A stretch of 64,000 nucleotides of DNA from Bradyrhizobium sp. RD5-C2 (GCF_019972155.1 NZ_BOVL01000026.1:322634-386633), one strand, 5' to 3'; numbered from the stretch's first letter, positions 1 to 9,792 are shown. Numbers and translations are program-made. Notes: generated from the letters alone by a model not told the origin.

Positions 1-1
1 C

Positions 2-1345
2 ATCGCCGGCTATACCGAGGGCTATGACGAGCTGAAGGCGAAGATCCAGGAGTTCACGCCGGAGCGCATGTCTCAGATCTGCGGCATTCCCGCCGAGACG
101 CTGCGCGAGGTGGCGCGTGCCTATGCCCGCGCCAAGTCGTCGATCATCTTCTGGGGCATGGGCATCAGCCAGCATGTCCACGGCACCGACAATGCGCGCT
201 GCCTGATCGCGCTCGCTTTGATCACCGGCCAGGTCGGCCGTCCCGGCACCGGGCTGCATCCGCTGCGCGGCCAGAACAACGTGCAGGGCGCCTCCGACGC
301 TGGCCTGATCCCGATGTTCCTGCCGGACTATCAGCCGGTCGGCCGCGACGACATGCGCGGCGCCTTCGAGAAACTGTGGGGGCAGGAGCTCGATCCGGTG
401 CGCGGGCTGACGGTCGTCGAGATCATGAACGCGATCCACGCCGGCGAGATCCACGGCATGTTTGTCGAGGGTGAGAATCCCGCGATGTCCGATCCGGATC
501 TGCAGCACGCGCGCCAGGCGCTGGCGAAACTCGATCATCTCGTGGTGCAGGATTTGTTCGTCACCGAGACCGCGTTCCATGCCGACGTCATCCTGCCGGC
601 TTCAGCGTTCGCAGAAAAATCCGGCTCCTTCACCAACACCGACCGCCGCGTGCAGCTGGCGCGCGAGGTGATCCAGCCGCCGGGCGATGCACGGCAGGAT
701 CTCTGGATCATCCAGGAGATCGCCAAGCGGATGGGATTGCCCTGGAACTACGCCGGGCCGGGCGAGGTCTTCACCGAGATGGCGCAGCTGATGCCGTCGC
801 TGAAGAACATCACCTGGGAGCGGCTGGTCCGTGAGGGCGCGGTGACCTATCCGGTCGACGATCCCGACAAGCCGGGCAATGAGATCATCTTCACCACCGG
901 TTTCCCGACCGAGAGCGGCCGCGGCAAGATCGTGCCGGCCAAGGTGATCCCGCCGGATGAACTGCCCGACGACGAGTACCCGATGGTGCTGTCGACCGGG
1001 CGCGTGCTCGAACACTGGCACACCGGCTCGATGACGCGTCGCGCCCAGGTGCTCGATCAGATCGAGCCCGAAGCGGTCGCGTTCATGACGCCGAAGGACA
1101 TGCGCAAGAAGGGGCTCGCGCCGGGCGATTTCATCCGCCTCGAGACGCGTCGTGGCGCGGTCGAGGTCAAGGTGCGCGCCGACCGCGACGTGCCCGAGAA
1201 CATGGTCTTCATGCCGTTCTGCTACGCGGAGGCGGCGGCGAATTTGCTGACCAACCCGGCGCTCGATCCGTTCGGAAAGATTCCGGAGTTCAAGTTCTGC
1301 GCCGTCCGCGCCGAGAAGATCGATATCCGGACGGCGGCGGAATAG
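2..1345 (+). CDS. fdhF: Formate dehydrogenase alpha subunit, C-terminal part (5' truncated)
   Basis: This is the molybdopterin-containing catalytic subunit that oxidises formate to CO2, cut by the window edge; the frame is open from base 2. The visible part holds the end of the molybdopterin oxidoreductase domain, with motifs typical of FdhA such as GQNNVQGASDAG and FVEGENPAMSDPD, then a molydopterin dinucleotide-binding domain over roughly the last 120 residues (VLSTGRVLEHWHTGSMTRR, FMPFCYAEAAANLL). Family knowledge places it in a cytoplasmic NAD-dependent FDH complex whose other subunits would lie upstream. The molybdate-type binding protein about 0.8 kb downstream fits molybdenum supply, but that link is inferred. 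Confidence 0.93.
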   Translation: MAGYTEGYDELKAKIQEFTPERMSQICGIPAETLREVARAYARAKSSIIFWGMGISQHVHGTDNARCLIALALITGQVGRPGTGLHPLRGQNNVQGASDAGLIPMFLPDYQPVGRDDMRGAFEKLWGQELDPVRGLTVVEIMNAIHAGEIHGMFVEGENPAMSDPDLQHARQALAKLDHLVVQDLFVTETAFHADVILPASAFAEKSGSFTNTDRRVQLAREVIQPPGDARQDLWIIQEIAKRMGLPWNYAGPGEVFTEMAQLMPSLKNITWERLVREGAVTYPVDDPDKPGNEIIFTTGFPTESGRGKIVPAKVIPPDELPDDEYPMVLSTGRVLEHWHTGSMTRRAQVLDQIEPEAVAFMTPKDMRKKGLAPGDFIRLETRRGAVEVKVRADRDVPENMVFMPFCYAEAAANLLTNPALDPFGKIPEFKFCAVRAEKIDIRTAAE

Positions 1346-1406
1346 CCGTCCGGGCTACGCAAGAAACAAACGCAACGCGGCGACGCCAACCCGCAGGGAG
1401 ATCAGC

Positions 1407-2201
1407 ATGCGAACGATCATCGTCGGAGCACTTTGCGCCATCGCAATGGTCGCGAGCGCACACGCCGCGGTCAAGGAAGAGCCGGTCACCTATACCGACG
1501 GCGAGACCACGATGAAGGGCTTCGTGGTCTATGACGACGCGACCCAGGCCAAGCGGCCCGGCATCGTCATGGTGCACGAATGGTGGGGCATCACCCCGCA
1601 TATCCACAACGAGGCGCGGAAGTTCGCGGAGCAGGGCTATGTCGCCTTCATTGCGGACATGTACGGCGACGCCAAGACCGCCGACAACCCGAAGGACGCC
1701 GGCGCGCTCGCAGGCTCGGTGATGAAGGATGCGAAGGTGATGGAGCAGCGCTTCAACGCCGCGCGCGAGCAACTCGCCAAGCAGGCCTCGGTAAATCCGC
1801 AGCGGATCGGCGCGGTCGGCTACTGCTTCGGCGGCGCGGTGGTGCTGAACATGGCGCGCACCGGCGCCGATCTCGCCGCCGTTGCGGGCTTTCACGCTTC
1901 GCTCGGACTCAATACGCCCGCACCCGCGCCGGGCACCGTCAAGGCGAAGATCCTGATTCTGAACGGTGCGGACGACCCGTTCGTGAAGCGCGAGCAGTAC
2001 GATGCGCTGAAGAAGGATTTCGACGCAGCGAAGGCCGATTACCGGATCATCGAGTATCCCGGCGCCGTGCACGCGTTCACGAACCCTGAAGCGACCGAAC
2101 TCGGCAAGAAGTTCAACCTGCCGCTCCGCTACGACGCCAAGGCCGATCAGGAATCGAAGGCCGAGGCGGCCAAGCTGTTTGCCGCAAGCCTTCAGAAATG
2201 A
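1407..2201 (+). CDS. Secreted dienelactone hydrolase family protein
   Basis: This alpha/beta hydrolase has a clear signal peptide (MRTIIVGALCAIAMVASAHA). The dienelactone hydrolase pattern is present: a Cys nucleophile in GYCFGG, an acid in the NGADDPF region and a His in GAVHAFTNP, with MVHEWWG earlier in the fold. Family members hydrolyse cyclic esters such as dienelactones, but the periplasmic forms mostly have unknown substrates. It follows the formate dehydrogenase gene by about 60 bp on the same strand and may be co-transcribed. The ATG start is preceded by a good purine-rich site (CAGGGAGATC). Confidence 0.88.
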   Translation: MRTIIVGALCAIAMVASAHAAVKEEPVTYTDGETTMKGFVVYDDATQAKRPGIVMVHEWWGITPHIHNEARKFAEQGYVAFIADMYGDAKTADNPKDAGALAGSVMKDAKVMEQRFNAAREQLAKQASVNPQRIGAVGYCFGGAVVLNMARTGADLAAVAGFHASLGLNTPAPAPGTVKAKILILNGADDPFVKREQYDALKKDFDAAKADYRIIEYPGAVHAFTNPEATELGKKFNLPLRYDAKADQESKAEAAKLFAASLQK

Positions 2202-2967
2202 GCCGACGGGCCGCCGACATGGTGCCGCTGCCTTGACGCCGCCGATCGCCGATAGCCCGGACACGATCAAGGTCATCATTTCCGGCGGCTTCGCTGCGGT
2301 CTATCGGGAAGTCCTGCCCGAATTCGAACGCAGCACCGGCATCAAGGTGGAAACCGGATCCGGCGCGTCGGAGGGCACCGGTCCGAAAACGATCAGGCAC
2401 CAGCTTGCGCACGGCACCAAGGCCGACGTGGTGATCCTGTCGCGAGAGGGACTGCGCGGGCTGAACGAGGACGGGCGGATTCGCGCGGGATCCGACACCG
2501 GCCTCGCGACGGCGCCGTTGGCGGCCGCGGTGCGCTCAGGCGCTCCGAAGCGGGACATCGGCAACGCTGCCGCGCTGAGACAGGCTTTGATCGATGCAGG
2601 CCGGGTGGTGGCGCCAAGCAGCACGAGCGGACAATTCGTCCGCGACAAGGTCTTCCCCAGGCTGAACCTCCCGGACACGGTGCGGCTCACCCTCGAGGCG
2701 CGCGGAACCGAGGCCGCCGAAGCGTTGCGCGCGGGCAAGGCAAATTTCTCGATTGGGCCGACCAGCGAGCTGATGCAGGAGACCGGTATCGAGGTCGTCG
2801 GTCTGCTGCCTCCGGATCTCCAGCTTGTGCAGACCTTCACGGCCGCGATCGTCAGCGACTCAAAATCGCCTGACGCAGCCAGGCGCCTGATCGATTTCCT
2901 TTCCTCGGATACCGCTATCTTGCGCGCGGCCATCAAGCGGGCGGGCATGGAGCGGCCGCGCGGATAG
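2179..2967 (+). CDS. Substrate-binding protein, molybdate/extracellular solute-binding type 11-like
   Basis: The protein resembles ModA-like type II periplasmic binding proteins: it opens with IKVIISGGFAAVYREVLPEFER and contains a KADVVILS segment and a C-terminal DAARRLIDFLSS helix. The start is uncertain. The frame opens with TTG at 2179, which overlaps the previous gene and has GAGG upstream, and a second TTG lies at 2233. Neither gives a recognisable signal peptide, which is unusual for a periplasmic binding protein, so the leader may be lost or the protein may act in the cytoplasm. No permease or ATPase gene is adjacent. Confidence 0.75.
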   Translation: MPQAFRNEPTGRRHGAAALTPPIADSPDTIKVIISGGFAAVYREVLPEFERSTGIKVETGSGASEGTGPKTIRHQLAHGTKADVVILSREGLRGLNEDGRIRAGSDTGLATAPLAAAVRSGAPKRDIGNAAALRQALIDAGRVVAPSSTSGQFVRDKVFPRLNLPDTVRLTLEARGTEAAEALRAGKANFSIGPTSELMQETGIEVVGLLPPDLQLVQTFTAAIVSDSKSPDAARRLIDFLSSDTAILRAAIKRAGMERPRG

Positions 2968-3052
2968 GCAGCCCTTGCGCTGACGTCCGGCACTTACCTT
3001 CTTGGTAATGAGCCGCCGATGCATCCCATCGTACCGCTGACGGGGGCGCGAC

Positions 3053-3592
3053 TCAGCGAGCCCCGGCGCCCGGTGCCACGTTGAGCGGCGCACCACCGGT
3101 CGAAATCGGCCCCGCCGGTTTCGGTGCCCGAATCGGCGGCGGCTTTCGGGGCTTCGGGGCAGCCTGTGCGACCGGTGTTGCACGCGGCTGGTCAGCCGCT
3201 GCGGTGGCCGGCAATGGCACCGGAGCCGGAGCGGGAAGTTGGAGCGCATCGACCTTCGACGTCAGGGCCGCCAGCTGGTCGACGACGGTCTTCAGCTGGT
3301 CCTGCTGGTCTGCCACCGACTTGCCGAGCGCGCTGATGTCATCCTCGAGCTTCTGCTGGGTCGCGAGCAGATCCGGCAACGTCTCCTTGTCGCCTGCTGC
3401 CACTCTGTCGCTGGCCGCAGCGCTGCCAAGGGACGGGACCATCGGCGCGATCTGCGGCCAGGCGTACACGCCCCCGGCGCCCGCACAGGCGATGATGACG
3501 ATCAGCAGGAACCACGGCCAGCGGCGGCGAGTGGCGGGAATCGGGCTTGACGGCGCATGGGGCTGCCATGCCTGATCGGAATCGTTGGTCAC
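3053..3592 (-). CDS. Hypothetical membrane-anchored coiled-coil protein
   Basis: The family is not recognised. The 179-residue protein has a short charged N-terminus, one transmembrane segment at about residues 24-46 (WPWFLLIVIIACAGAGGVYAW), a heptad-like helical stretch at about 75-118 (LLATQQKLEDDISALGKSVA onward) and a long Pro/Ala/Lys-rich tail. The topology suggests a single-pass protein with a periplasmic coiled coil. It overlaps the longest version of the divergent ExoD-family frame, but the probable ExoD start at 3658 removes that overlap. Similar low-complexity proteins are common in Bradyrhizobium; the function is unknown. Confidence 0.7.
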   Translation of the reverse strand: MTNDSDQAWQPHAPSSPIPATRRRWPWFLLIVIIACAGAGGVYAWPQIAPMVPSLGSAAASDRVAAGDKETLPDLLATQQKLEDDISALGKSVADQQDQLKTVVDQLAALTSKVDALQLPAPAPVPLPATAAADQPRATPVAQAAPKPRKPPPIRAPKPAGPISTGGAPLNVAPGAGAR

Positions 3593-3657
3593 CCATGCTT
3601 CCTAGTCTGCTTCGGCAGCTGTTGCAATCGATGCCGAGTCTGACCACTTTGGCAGCT

Positions 3658-4269
3658 ATGTCCCCCTCGTCCGGAGCCCCATTGGCGCCCACGCACACGT
3701 CCCAACTTCTTGAGGAACTCGTCGCTCAAGCACCGGACGGCCCCGTCGATCTCGAATGGCTCCTCAGCAACCTGGATAAGCGGTCGTTCGGCCTACTCCT
3801 GCTGCTTCTGGGGCTGCTGGTGATCATCCCCGGCGTCGCGACGGTTGCGACGCTGGCGCTGCTGTTTCCGGCGGTCGAGATGATGCGTGGCCGCAGCGCG
3901 CCGTCGTTTCCGCGTTTCCTGTCGAAGCGGCAGTTCGACTTCAAGCGCTTCAAGCGGTTCACCGTCCTGGTCCGTCCGATTCTGCAAGCGATCGAGCGCA
4001 TCAGCCGGCCGCGCTGGGACGCGCGCCGCGACGTGATCGACCGCCTCGTGGGACTGGTCGTGTTTCTGCTGGCCTTCTCGGCAGGCTGGCCGCTGCCTCT
4101 GGTCAACGTCATTCCGGGAATGGTGGTCGTCCTGATCGCGGTCGCCTACCTGCAGGAGGACGGCCTGCTGCTGACGATTGCGATGGCGGCGGCGCTGATC
4201 TGCCTGCTTGGGCTCGGATGGACGCTCTGGGCGACGTTCGGTGCCGTGATGAACTGGATGGGGCTGTGA
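3658..4269 (+). CDS. ExoD family membrane protein
   Basis: This is an ExoD-superfamily integral membrane protein of about 203 residues, beginning at MSPSSGAPLAPTHTSQLL. It carries the family hallmark of a soluble N-terminal helix pair followed by hydrophobic segments (FGLLLLLLGLLVIIPGVATV, VGLVVFLLAFSAGWPLPLVN and two C-terminal helices) and the RFLSKRQFDFKRFKRF basic linker. ExoD in Sinorhizobium affects exopolysaccharide production and nodule invasion, but most homologues have no proven role. The reading frame is open back to 3547; the ATG at 3658 is preferred because the upstream codons overlap the divergent gene and look non-coding. Confidence 0.82.
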   Translation: MSPSSGAPLAPTHTSQLLEELVAQAPDGPVDLEWLLSNLDKRSFGLLLLLLGLLVIIPGVATVATLALLFPAVEMMRGRSAPSFPRFLSKRQFDFKRFKRFTVLVRPILQAIERISRPRWDARRDVIDRLVGLVVFLLAFSAGWPLPLVNVIPGMVVVLIAVAYLQEDGLLLTIAMAAALICLLGLGWTLWATFGAVMNWMGL

Positions 4270-4384
4270 CACCAGGCGGTTAGGGCAGTTCGATGTCCCG
4301 ACTTCAGGGGTCGACATCTCGCGCCGGCATGTTCATGATCTCGCCGGACGTCGCGGCAAACAGCGACGCGAATGGGGAGAACAC

Positions 4385-5596
4385 ATGCGTTGCATCACGC
4401 TCGCGGCGGTCGCCGCGCTCAGCCTTGTTTCCACTTCGGTGGTTCTCGCTGCCGACAAGAAATACGATCCCGGCGCCAGCGACACCGAAATCAAGATCGG
4501 GCAGACCATGCCTTACAGCGGTCCGGCTTCGGCGTATGGCACTCAGGGCAGGGCCGAGGCCGCATACTGGAAGATGATCAACAGCCAGGGCGGAATCAAC
4601 GGCCGGAAGATAACGCTGCTGAGCATGGACGACGGCTATAGCCCGCCGAAGACGGTGGAGCAGACGCGCAAGCTCGTGGAGCAGGACGAGATCCTAGCCA
4701 ACATCGGCTCACTGGGCACGCCGACAAACTCGTCGATCCAAAAATATTTGAACGGCAAGAAAATCCCGCATCTGTTGATCTCCACCGGGGCCTCCAAGTG
4801 GAACGATCCGAAGGAATTCCCCTGGACCACGCCGTTCTATCCGCCCTATGCGCAGGAAGCGAAGATCTACGCCAAGTACATCCTCAAGCAGCTGCCCAAC
4901 GCGAAGATCGGCGTGATCTACCAGAATGACGACTTCGGCAAGGACTATCTGAGGGGCTTCAAGGAGGGGCTGGGAGAGAAGGCCGGTCTCATCGTCAAGG
5001 AGCTCAGCTACGAGGTGACCGATCCCACGATCGATTCCCAGATCGTCAATCTGAAGGCCAGCGGCGCCGACGTGCTGATGACGATCACCACGCCCAAGTT
5101 CGGCGCGCAGGCGATCCGCAAGGTTGCCGATCTCGGCTGGAAGCCGACGCATTTCATCGTCTCCGTCGCGAGCTCGATCGGCGGTGTGCTCGAGCCTGCC
5201 GGCCTCGAAGCATCCACCGGCCTCATGACGGCGCTGGCGACCAAGGTGGTCGGCGACCCCGCATGGGACACCGACAAGGGCGTGCAGGACTATCTTGCCT
5301 TCATGAAGCAGTGGTATCCGGAAGGCAATCCGATCGATGGCAGCAACCAGATCGGTTATCTGTCCGCGCAGTTCACGGCCATCATCCTGAAGAACTGCGG
5401 CGACGTGCTGACGCGCGAGAACCTGTTGAAACAGGCCACCAACCTGAGCAAGGTCTCGCTGCCGCTCTTGCTGCCGGGCATCACGGTCTCGGTGTCGCCG
5501 ACGGACTATTCCACCTTCGACACGTTCAAGCTCGCGAAGTTCGACGGCAAGACGTGGAAGTTCTTTGGCGAGAACATCAGCACCGCGTCGCGCTGA
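4385..5596 (+). CDS. ABC transporter substrate-binding protein, branched-chain amino acid type
   Basis: This is a periplasmic leucine-binding-type protein (Peripla_BP_6). It has a signal peptide (MRCITLAAVAALSLVSTSVVLAA), the opening strand EIKIGQTMPYSGPAS and the second-domain motif KIGVIYQNDDFGKDYL. At 403 residues it is the usual length. Homologues bind branched-chain amino acids or, very often in Bradyrhizobium, aromatic or carboxylic compounds. No permease or ATPase genes are adjacent, so it is an orphan binding protein. A strong stem-loop follows the stop codon. Confidence 0.92.
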   Translation: MRCITLAAVAALSLVSTSVVLAADKKYDPGASDTEIKIGQTMPYSGPASAYGTQGRAEAAYWKMINSQGGINGRKITLLSMDDGYSPPKTVEQTRKLVEQDEILANIGSLGTPTNSSIQKYLNGKKIPHLLISTGASKWNDPKEFPWTTPFYPPYAQEAKIYAKYILKQLPNAKIGVIYQNDDFGKDYLRGFKEGLGEKAGLIVKELSYEVTDPTIDSQIVNLKASGADVLMTITTPKFGAQAIRKVADLGWKPTHFIVSVASSIGGVLEPAGLEASTGLMTALATKVVGDPAWDTDKGVQDYLAFMKQWYPEGNPIDGSNQIGYLSAQFTAIILKNCGDVLTRENLLKQATNLSKVSLPLLLPGITVSVSPTDYSTFDTFKLAKFDGKTWKFFGENISTASR

Positions 5597-5630
5597 GGAC
5601 CAGCGAGAGGCGGCCATGCTGGCCGGCAAC

Positions 5631-5661
5631 CATGGACGCAGCAGAGTTCGCTGCGTCCATG
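5631..5661. terminator. Shared convergent terminator stem-loop
   Basis: A perfect 12-bp inverted repeat (CATGGACGCAGC, then GCTGCGTCCATG) is separated by 7 nt. It sits between two convergent genes ending at 5596 (+) and 5674 (-). There is no T-tract, so it is either a non-canonical bidirectional terminator or an mRNA-stabilising hairpin. Confidence 0.6.
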
Positions 5662-5673
5662 CGGGGGCGTTGC

Positions 5674-6237
5674 CTAGCGCGGATGTCTGGATCGCTTGAG
5701 CTCGGCGACCTGAAACTTCCCGGCGGCAGACAGGCTGCTGCAAACCCAGTAAGCTCGATTTCGGTAATCGCCCAGGAACACCTTGGTCTCGACGCAATCC
5801 ACGTAGGATTTGTAGGTGAGGTTGTCTCGGCACGTTGCCGAGAACGGTCCATATGTCTGTCCGCCGCCCGACTCGCTACACCCAACCCAGGGGTCTTTGC
5901 CGTGGGGAAGGCTGGATTCGCAGCCACCGTTGCAGTTGCTGGCGACCTTCTCCAGACTGGCGATCCTCCCCAAAACTGTATCCGGCGCAGGCGACGGCGT
6001 TCGCGCGTCTTGGGATGACGTGTGACCGGCCAGCGATGTCCGGCGAGCAGCCACTCGGCTGCTTGAGACCTCCTTCGGCCTGATTGGCCTTGCCGCCTGC
6101 TTCGGCGCGTCGACCGTGATGGAGGGAAGCGGGGCGCTGGAGCCTGTTGCGGTTTGCGACGCAGCAGGGCCGCACAGCATGACAGTTGACAGGAAAGCGA
6201 CGGCGGTGGGCGCGACAAACCTTGACGACAATTTCAT
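5674..6237 (-). CDS. Hypothetical secreted Cys-containing protein
   Basis: The family is not recognised. From the ATG at 6237 the 187-residue product has a signal peptide (MKLSSRFVAPTAVAFLSTVMLCGPAASQ), a low-complexity linker, and a C-terminal half with seven cysteines in the segments NCNGGCESS, WVGCSES, SATCRD, YVDCVE and WVCSSL, suggesting a small disulfide-stabilised periplasmic domain. The frame is open further upstream to 6285, but only this start gives a signal peptide. Confidence 0.62.
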   Translation of the reverse strand: MKLSSRFVAPTAVAFLSTVMLCGPAASQTATGSSAPLPSITVDAPKQAARPIRPKEVSSSRVAARRTSLAGHTSSQDARTPSPAPDTVLGRIASLEKVASNCNGGCESSLPHGKDPWVGCSESGGGQTYGPFSATCRDNLTYKSYVDCVETKVFLGDYRNRAYWVCSSLSAAGKFQVAELKRSRHPR

Positions 6238-6498
6238 GACCTTGTCCTCTCGAGGACGGACATGCCGTCCTAATTGCATTGCCACGCCGATTCAACTAGC
6301 CGAAATTCCAGAACTTGACCACTGAGGGTCAAAAGAATTTCTGCCCATGATCGCCCGTGACATGGTTGCCAGGGAGGACGCGGACTGCTTCGCCCGAAGC
6401 CGTTGTCGTGTCTGTTATTGAGCCGCAAATGGCATTGGCCGGGGTTTGCATTCGAGCTATCCTTGGCCCGATGCCGCCCTTCCATAGTTGGGTGTCCG

Positions 6499-6891
6499 AT
6501 GCCGCAGCCCTTGGTAGACGAGATCAGCAAATTCTTCGACGATTACAATCGCACGTTCGCTGAAAGGGATGGTGCTGCAATCTCGATGTTCTATTTCGTG
6601 CCGAGCGTTTCAATGCGAGGCGACGGGTCGACCCATTGTTTTCAGTCCCGCGAGGAGTTGGTCGCGTTCTTTCAGGAAGTGTCCGATCGTTACGAGCGCG
6701 AGGGTGCCAGTGGCGCTCGCTTCCTTGACCTCGCGGTGCAGCCCATCGGAGGCCGGAGTGTGCTTGCCACATTGGAGTGGCAAAATACGCGATCGGACGG
6801 CAGCGTTGTTCGGAAATCGCGGCAGTCCTACAACCTCATTCGACCGGATGATCGGTGGCAAATTTTCGTTTCCACGTTTCACGTCGAGTGA
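6499..6891 (+). CDS. NTF2-like / SnoaL-type fold protein
   Basis: This 130-residue protein reads as an NTF2-like cone fold. It has an N-terminal helix with the typical FFDDYNRTFAERDGAAISMF pattern, followed by strands and the terminal DDRWQIFVSTFHVE. Such proteins are small enzymes or ligand-binding domains, and nothing identifies a substrate. The ATG at 6499 starts exactly at the first conserved helix; longer versions of the frame begin with unconvincing sequence. Confidence 0.72.
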   Translation: MPQPLVDEISKFFDDYNRTFAERDGAAISMFYFVPSVSMRGDGSTHCFQSREELVAFFQEVSDRYEREGASGARFLDLAVQPIGGRSVLATLEWQNTRSDGSVVRKSRQSYNLIRPDDRWQIFVSTFHVE

Positions 6892-7077
6892 GGATCAGCC
6901 CTCAGCCTTTCGATAACATGCCCGTGTTGAACGACGGATAACATACTCTCCGACCTTGATTTCAATGATCGTCGATGAAGCAGACCGAAGATCGTAGAGG
7001 GTGCTGCCGTGACAACGTGCGTCCTTGGCTAAAGCCAACACCCTTTCTTACCAAAGCAATCATGGCAAACCGGAGTC

Positions 7078-8697
7078 ATGGGTAAATTGGAATTTGATAC
7101 CGAGTTCGATGTTGTTGTGGTTGGTGCGGGGTCCGCGGGATGCGTGTTGTCGGCGCGTCTTACCGAGAACCCGGACATTACGCTTTGCGTCATTGAGGCT
7201 GGCGGACGTGACCGCAATCCCTGGATACATCTACCGGTCGGCTTCGGTAAGGTCGTCCCGGATCCCCGATTAAACTGGGGTTACGCGACCGAGCCGGAGC
7301 CCGGCCTCGGCGGCCGCAGCATCATTTGGCCTCGCGGCAAGGTCCTCGGCGGCTCAGGCTCCATCAACGGACTGGTGTTCCTACGCGGGGCATCCGTCGA
7401 TTACGACGAATGGCAACGACTTGGTGCAGCGGGTTGGAGTTATGGCGACGTGTTGCCGTACTTCAAGCGGATGGAACATTGCGTCGACGGCGCCGACCAG
7501 TGGCGTGGCACCGGCGGCCCGATGACGATCACGCAGAGCAAGCGGCCGTGCACAGTCACGAAGGCATTCATCGAAGCCTGCGAGCGTCTGCAATACCAGT
7601 GTAACCCGGACTTCAATGGCGAGCGTCTCGACGGGATCGGTTTCGCCCCACTCAACGTACACAATGGCTGGCGCCGTTCGACCGCCGCCGGTTACCTCAA
7701 GCCGAATCTCCACCGGCGCAATCTCGAACTGATGACCAAAACCCATGTGCGCCGAATTCTGTTCGATGGCCTCCGCGCGATCGGTGTCGAAGTCGAACGT
7801 GACGACGGAACGACGCTGCGTATCGGTGCCCGGCGTGAACTGATCCTGTCCGGCGGTGCGATCAACTCGCCGGTGCTGTTGCTTGCTTCCGGCATCGGAC
7901 CCGCAGCCGAACTTGGTGCTGAAGGTATCGACGTCAAACTCGATCTCGTCGGCGTCGGCAAAAATTTGCAGGATCACTATCTGTCGAACTTCGCCTTCAA
8001 GACCCGCTCACCCGGCACACTCAACGAAGCCGTGATCTCGCCGCTCAAGGCTACAAAAATGGCGTTGCAATGGCTAATCGACGGCTCGGGACAAGTGGCC
8101 GTCGGTGCGACCGAGGCCATTCTGTTTGCCAAGTCGAACGCGTCTGAGCAAATGCCCGATCTCCAGTTCATGGTACACAATTTCTCGTCCAACGGCCTCG
8201 TACACGGCTTGCATCGCTGGCCCGGCTTCAGCTTTGTCTTTTGCGTTTGCCGACCGAAAAGCCGCGGCGAGATCACGTTGCGCGATAGAGATGCCCGGAT
8301 GCCGCCACGGATTGTGGCCAATTACCTGACCCACCCCGACGATATCAGGATCATGACGGCGGGGTTTCTCATCGCCAGCCAGATCGCGGCCACCGATCCG
8401 TTTCGTTCGTTGATCAGCGAGCCATTGCGGCCGGGACCTGAGGAAAAAAGCGACGAGCAGATCGAAGACTATATCCGCAAGGTCGGCTCAACCGTGTTCC
8501 ATCCATGCGGCACCTGCCGAATGGGAGAGGACGACAGCGCGGTGGTTGATAGCGCCTTGCGGGTACGCGGTCTCGATGGCCTGCGGGTCGTGGACGCTTC
8601 CGTGATGCCGGCCATACCGTCCTCGAACATCCATCCTGCGACGATCATGGTCGCCGAGAAAGGGTCGGATATTATCGCAAAAGCGTTGCGACACTGA
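7078..8697 (+). CDS. GMC family FAD-dependent oxidoreductase
   Basis: This is a glucose-methanol-choline oxidoreductase of 539 residues, close to choline or alcohol dehydrogenases. The N-terminal FAD-binding motif is VVVVGAGSAGCVLSARL, followed by the GMC signature around GKVLGGSGSINGLVFLRG and the C-terminal HPCGTCRMG and SNIHPATIMVAEKG segments that supply the active-site His region. It oxidises an alcohol to an aldehyde with FAD; the substrate cannot be set from sequence. It stands alone. GGAG lies just before the ATG. Confidence 0.92.
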   Translation: MGKLEFDTEFDVVVVGAGSAGCVLSARLTENPDITLCVIEAGGRDRNPWIHLPVGFGKVVPDPRLNWGYATEPEPGLGGRSIIWPRGKVLGGSGSINGLVFLRGASVDYDEWQRLGAAGWSYGDVLPYFKRMEHCVDGADQWRGTGGPMTITQSKRPCTVTKAFIEACERLQYQCNPDFNGERLDGIGFAPLNVHNGWRRSTAAGYLKPNLHRRNLELMTKTHVRRILFDGLRAIGVEVERDDGTTLRIGARRELILSGGAINSPVLLLASGIGPAAELGAEGIDVKLDLVGVGKNLQDHYLSNFAFKTRSPGTLNEAVISPLKATKMALQWLIDGSGQVAVGATEAILFAKSNASEQMPDLQFMVHNFSSNGLVHGLHRWPGFSFVFCVCRPKSRGEITLRDRDARMPPRIVANYLTHPDDIRIMTAGFLIASQIAATDPFRSLISEPLRPGPEEKSDEQIEDYIRKVGSTVFHPCGTCRMGEDDSAVVDSALRVRGLDGLRVVDASVMPAIPSSNIHPATIMVAEKGSDIIAKALRH

Positions 8698-8945
8698 ACC
8701 GAGCGGGAAGCATTGGCGAAGCTGGGCTTCCTCTTTTCAGCGAACGCATGTCGCCTATTGACCGAGAGCGGACGTTATAGCCGCATTGGCCGATGTCTTT
8801 TCGGCTTGAAGGCGGCGATGCCTGGACACCGCCATCGCGACTTCCATTCAGGGGTACGCCTTCCGGTGCGGGAGTTTCTGGATGACGTGAGCTTCACGCA
8901 ACCCTATTCTGGCCGCAGTCGCCGCGGGGGGCGTTGCGCGCAACG

Positions 8946-9722
8946 ATGATCAAGGCCTGGCTGGACTTTCCGACATACGAATTGTTTGCCGTTCTCGTCG
9001 TCCTCTATACGACGACGGGCGCTGCGATCGTCATCGTCAGTTTCAATCCGGCAACCGCTCGGGCGAGGCGTCGCGTCGAAGGCGTCGTGGCGCCGTTCTT
9101 TGGTGCGGTCGGCGTGCTGTTTGCGCTGCTGACCGGATTCCTCGCCAGTGATATCGCCGATCGCAACCGTCAAGCGGCCCGTGCGGTGCAATCGGAGGCG
9201 GGGGAGTTGCGCAACGTCGATGCGCTTAGCATCGCTTCTGCCCTGGACATGCGCAACGTCCGATCCGTCCTTGCCAAATACGTCACAGCGCTGGTGGACG
9301 ATGAGTGGCCGGCGATGACGGAGGACCATGAGGCGCGCACGGCCGAGTCCGCCTATAATGCGCTGCTGCAGGAAGTCAGCGATCCCAGGATCGCGCAGAA
9401 AGCGGGCGCGCCGGTGCAGACGGCCCTGCTCAATGCTGCGGTCCGCGCCGGCAGTGCGCGCTCCGAACGGCTTGCGCTGGCATCCGATCGTACGATCGAT
9501 GCCAAGTGGATCCTGGTGATCGTCCTCGGGGTGGTCACGCAGATCGCGATCGGGCTGGTGCATCTGAACAAGGCCGGTGCGCAGATCACGGCGCTCAGCG
9601 TGTTCTCGATCGCGGTGGTGATGGCGCTGGGGCTCATCGGTCTGCAGGAGCGTCCGTTCGCCGGGGATGTCCGGGTCGAACCGGGACCTCTTACAGAACT
9701 CGCGAATACCATCACGCAATAA
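8946..9722 (+). CDS. DUF4239-like (bestrophin-like) membrane protein
   Basis: This is an integral membrane protein of about 258 residues with two N-terminal helices (YELFAVLVVLYTTTGAAIVI, VGVLFALLTGFLASDIADR) and two C-terminal helices (WILVIVLGVVTQIAIGLVHL and ITALSVFSIAVVMALGLIGL). They flank a soluble helical middle. The layout matches DUF4239, sometimes called bestrophin-like; no function is established. The ATG at 8946 is chosen over the longer start at 8934. Confidence 0.75.
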   Translation: MIKAWLDFPTYELFAVLVVLYTTTGAAIVIVSFNPATARARRRVEGVVAPFFGAVGVLFALLTGFLASDIADRNRQAARAVQSEAGELRNVDALSIASALDMRNVRSVLAKYVTALVDDEWPAMTEDHEARTAESAYNALLQEVSDPRIAQKAGAPVQTALLNAAVRAGSARSERLALASDRTIDAKWILVIVLGVVTQIAIGLVHLNKAGAQITALSVFSIAVVMALGLIGLQERPFAGDVRVEPGPLTELANTITQ

Positions 9723-9792
9723 GGATGCGGGCCGCTGTTGCCGCCGATGCCGCGTTCGTGCGTGCCGTACGGCGCCGTGTTCGTTCGGAGGC